Part shown: positions 13,225 to 13,350 of the stretch, piece after piece
Position numbering within the stretch: the stretch's first letter is position 1
Layout: every line of letters begins with the position of its first letter
Assembly (NCBI GenBank): GCA_903930515.1
Contig: CAIYYW010000278.1
Location: forward strand, 1-13,350
Source of the DNA: an uncultured delta proteobacterium
GTDB taxonomy: Bacteria; RBG-13-61-14; DRUE01
Length of the DNA stretch: 13,350 bases
Direction of reading: 5' to 3'
The notes under the pieces: generated by a model
Database searches by the model: none
Seen by the model: only the letters and a program-made list of their open reading frames with translations
What the model was told of the DNA's origin: nothing
Made by a program: the position numbers and the translations under genes

Positions 13225-13350
13225 TCAAGGGCAACTATTTTTTTTTGCCCAGGCGCCAGGGCGATCAAGTAGAGGCAATGTTGACGCTGAATGGCACTCT
13301 GGAGGAGTATTCAGGATCCGGCTCGGCTTATACCGCCCTAACCGGGTTTC
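13225..13350 (-). CDS. Possible C-terminal end of an upstream minus-strand gene (very uncertain)
   Basis: A frame entering at the window edge stays open for 41 codons and ends in TGA at 13227-13225. The peptide ends RPGAWAKKNSCP. No family is recognised, and an open stretch this short may be chance. A plus-strand frame starting at ATG 13278 (MLTLNGTLEEYSGSG...) is also open to the edge, with GAGG only two bases before the ATG. The two cannot both be judged from the part shown. Confidence 0.12.
   Translation of the reverse strand, partial: ETRLGRYKPSRILNTPPECHSASTLPLLDRPGAWAKKNSCP

Larger units (their letters stand above)
13066..13350. other. Region without a recognised gene, upstream of the purE promoter
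   Basis: Holds the heptamer tract and hairpin listed separately, a GC-rich stretch (about 13087-13101), a run of nine T at 13238-13246 between short GGGCAA and TTGCCC arms (13229-13250), and about 100 bases at the edge that are open in at least one frame on each strand. I saw no tRNA or riboswitch core that I could name. Confidence 0.5.

Noticed and set aside
13229-13250. GGGCAA / TTGCCC hairpin with T9
   Set aside because: The T-run is in the loop and not after the stem, so it is not a rho-independent terminator on either strand.
12930-13268. Minus-strand open frame of 112 codons over the purE promoter
   Set aside because: It reads through the heptamer repeats, the promoter and the ribosome binding site into purE in another frame; no domain recognised.
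13192-13350. Possible structured RNA (riboswitch, 6S or SRP RNA) at the right edge
   Set aside because: No conserved core of these classes was recognised by eye; a covariance-model search would be needed to claim one.

Overview
This is a bacterial chromosomal window in which every confident gene lies on the minus strand, so it reads from right to left. The genes are tightly packed and moderately GC-rich (estimated by eye). Gene content does not fix the organism. The window combines a 14-subunit-type complex I operon, a split F-type ATP synthase, DUF89 and DUF1015 proteins, and several short repeats in the intergenic gaps. That combination fits an uncultured or deep-branching anaerobic or microaerobic lineage (Omnitrophota-, Desulfobacterota- or candidate-phylum-like). 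This placement is inference.

Right block (about 13003 down to 8434) looks like one operon: purE (purine synthesis), a DUF89 metal-dependent protein, a TsaC/YrdC-type threonylcarbamoyl-AMP synthase that starts at TTG, a DUF1015 protein, and a GT4-like glycosyltransferase. Junctions are 1 to 3 bases apart or overlap by 13 to 23 bases. A promoter with an extended -10 and a strong ribosome binding site lie upstream of purE. Upstream of that, 13066-13350 has no recognised gene. It holds a heptamer-repeat tract and an imperfect hairpin, and the window edge may carry the end of a neighbouring gene.

Left block (about 8358 down to 1) is a membrane-energetics operon. It begins with F0 genes only (atpZ, atpI, atpB, atpE) and runs straight into nuoA-B-C-D-E-F-G-H, with nuoH cut by the window edge. 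No atpF, atpH or F1 genes are present, so F1 must be encoded elsewhere. A TTGACA / TGnTATACC promoter sits immediately before atpZ and may give a leaderless GTG-start mRNA. A perfect GC hairpin follows atpE, and a second possible promoter flanked by dyads precedes nuoA.

The products together would oxidise NADH (NuoEFG), pass electrons through Fe-S clusters to quinone (NuoBCD), pump ions (NuoAH plus subunits beyond the edge), and use the ion gradient through F0. The c subunit carries the residues of the known Na+-binding site (Gln61, Glu94, Ser95, Tyr99), so F0 may use sodium. Other notable points are a compact NuoG of 470 residues that keeps the N7 cluster cysteines but has lost much of its molybdopterin-type domain, and repeat-filled spacers on both sides of nuoE in an operon whose other nuo junctions all overlap. 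I found no CRISPR array, tRNA, rRNA, transposase or clearly new defence system.
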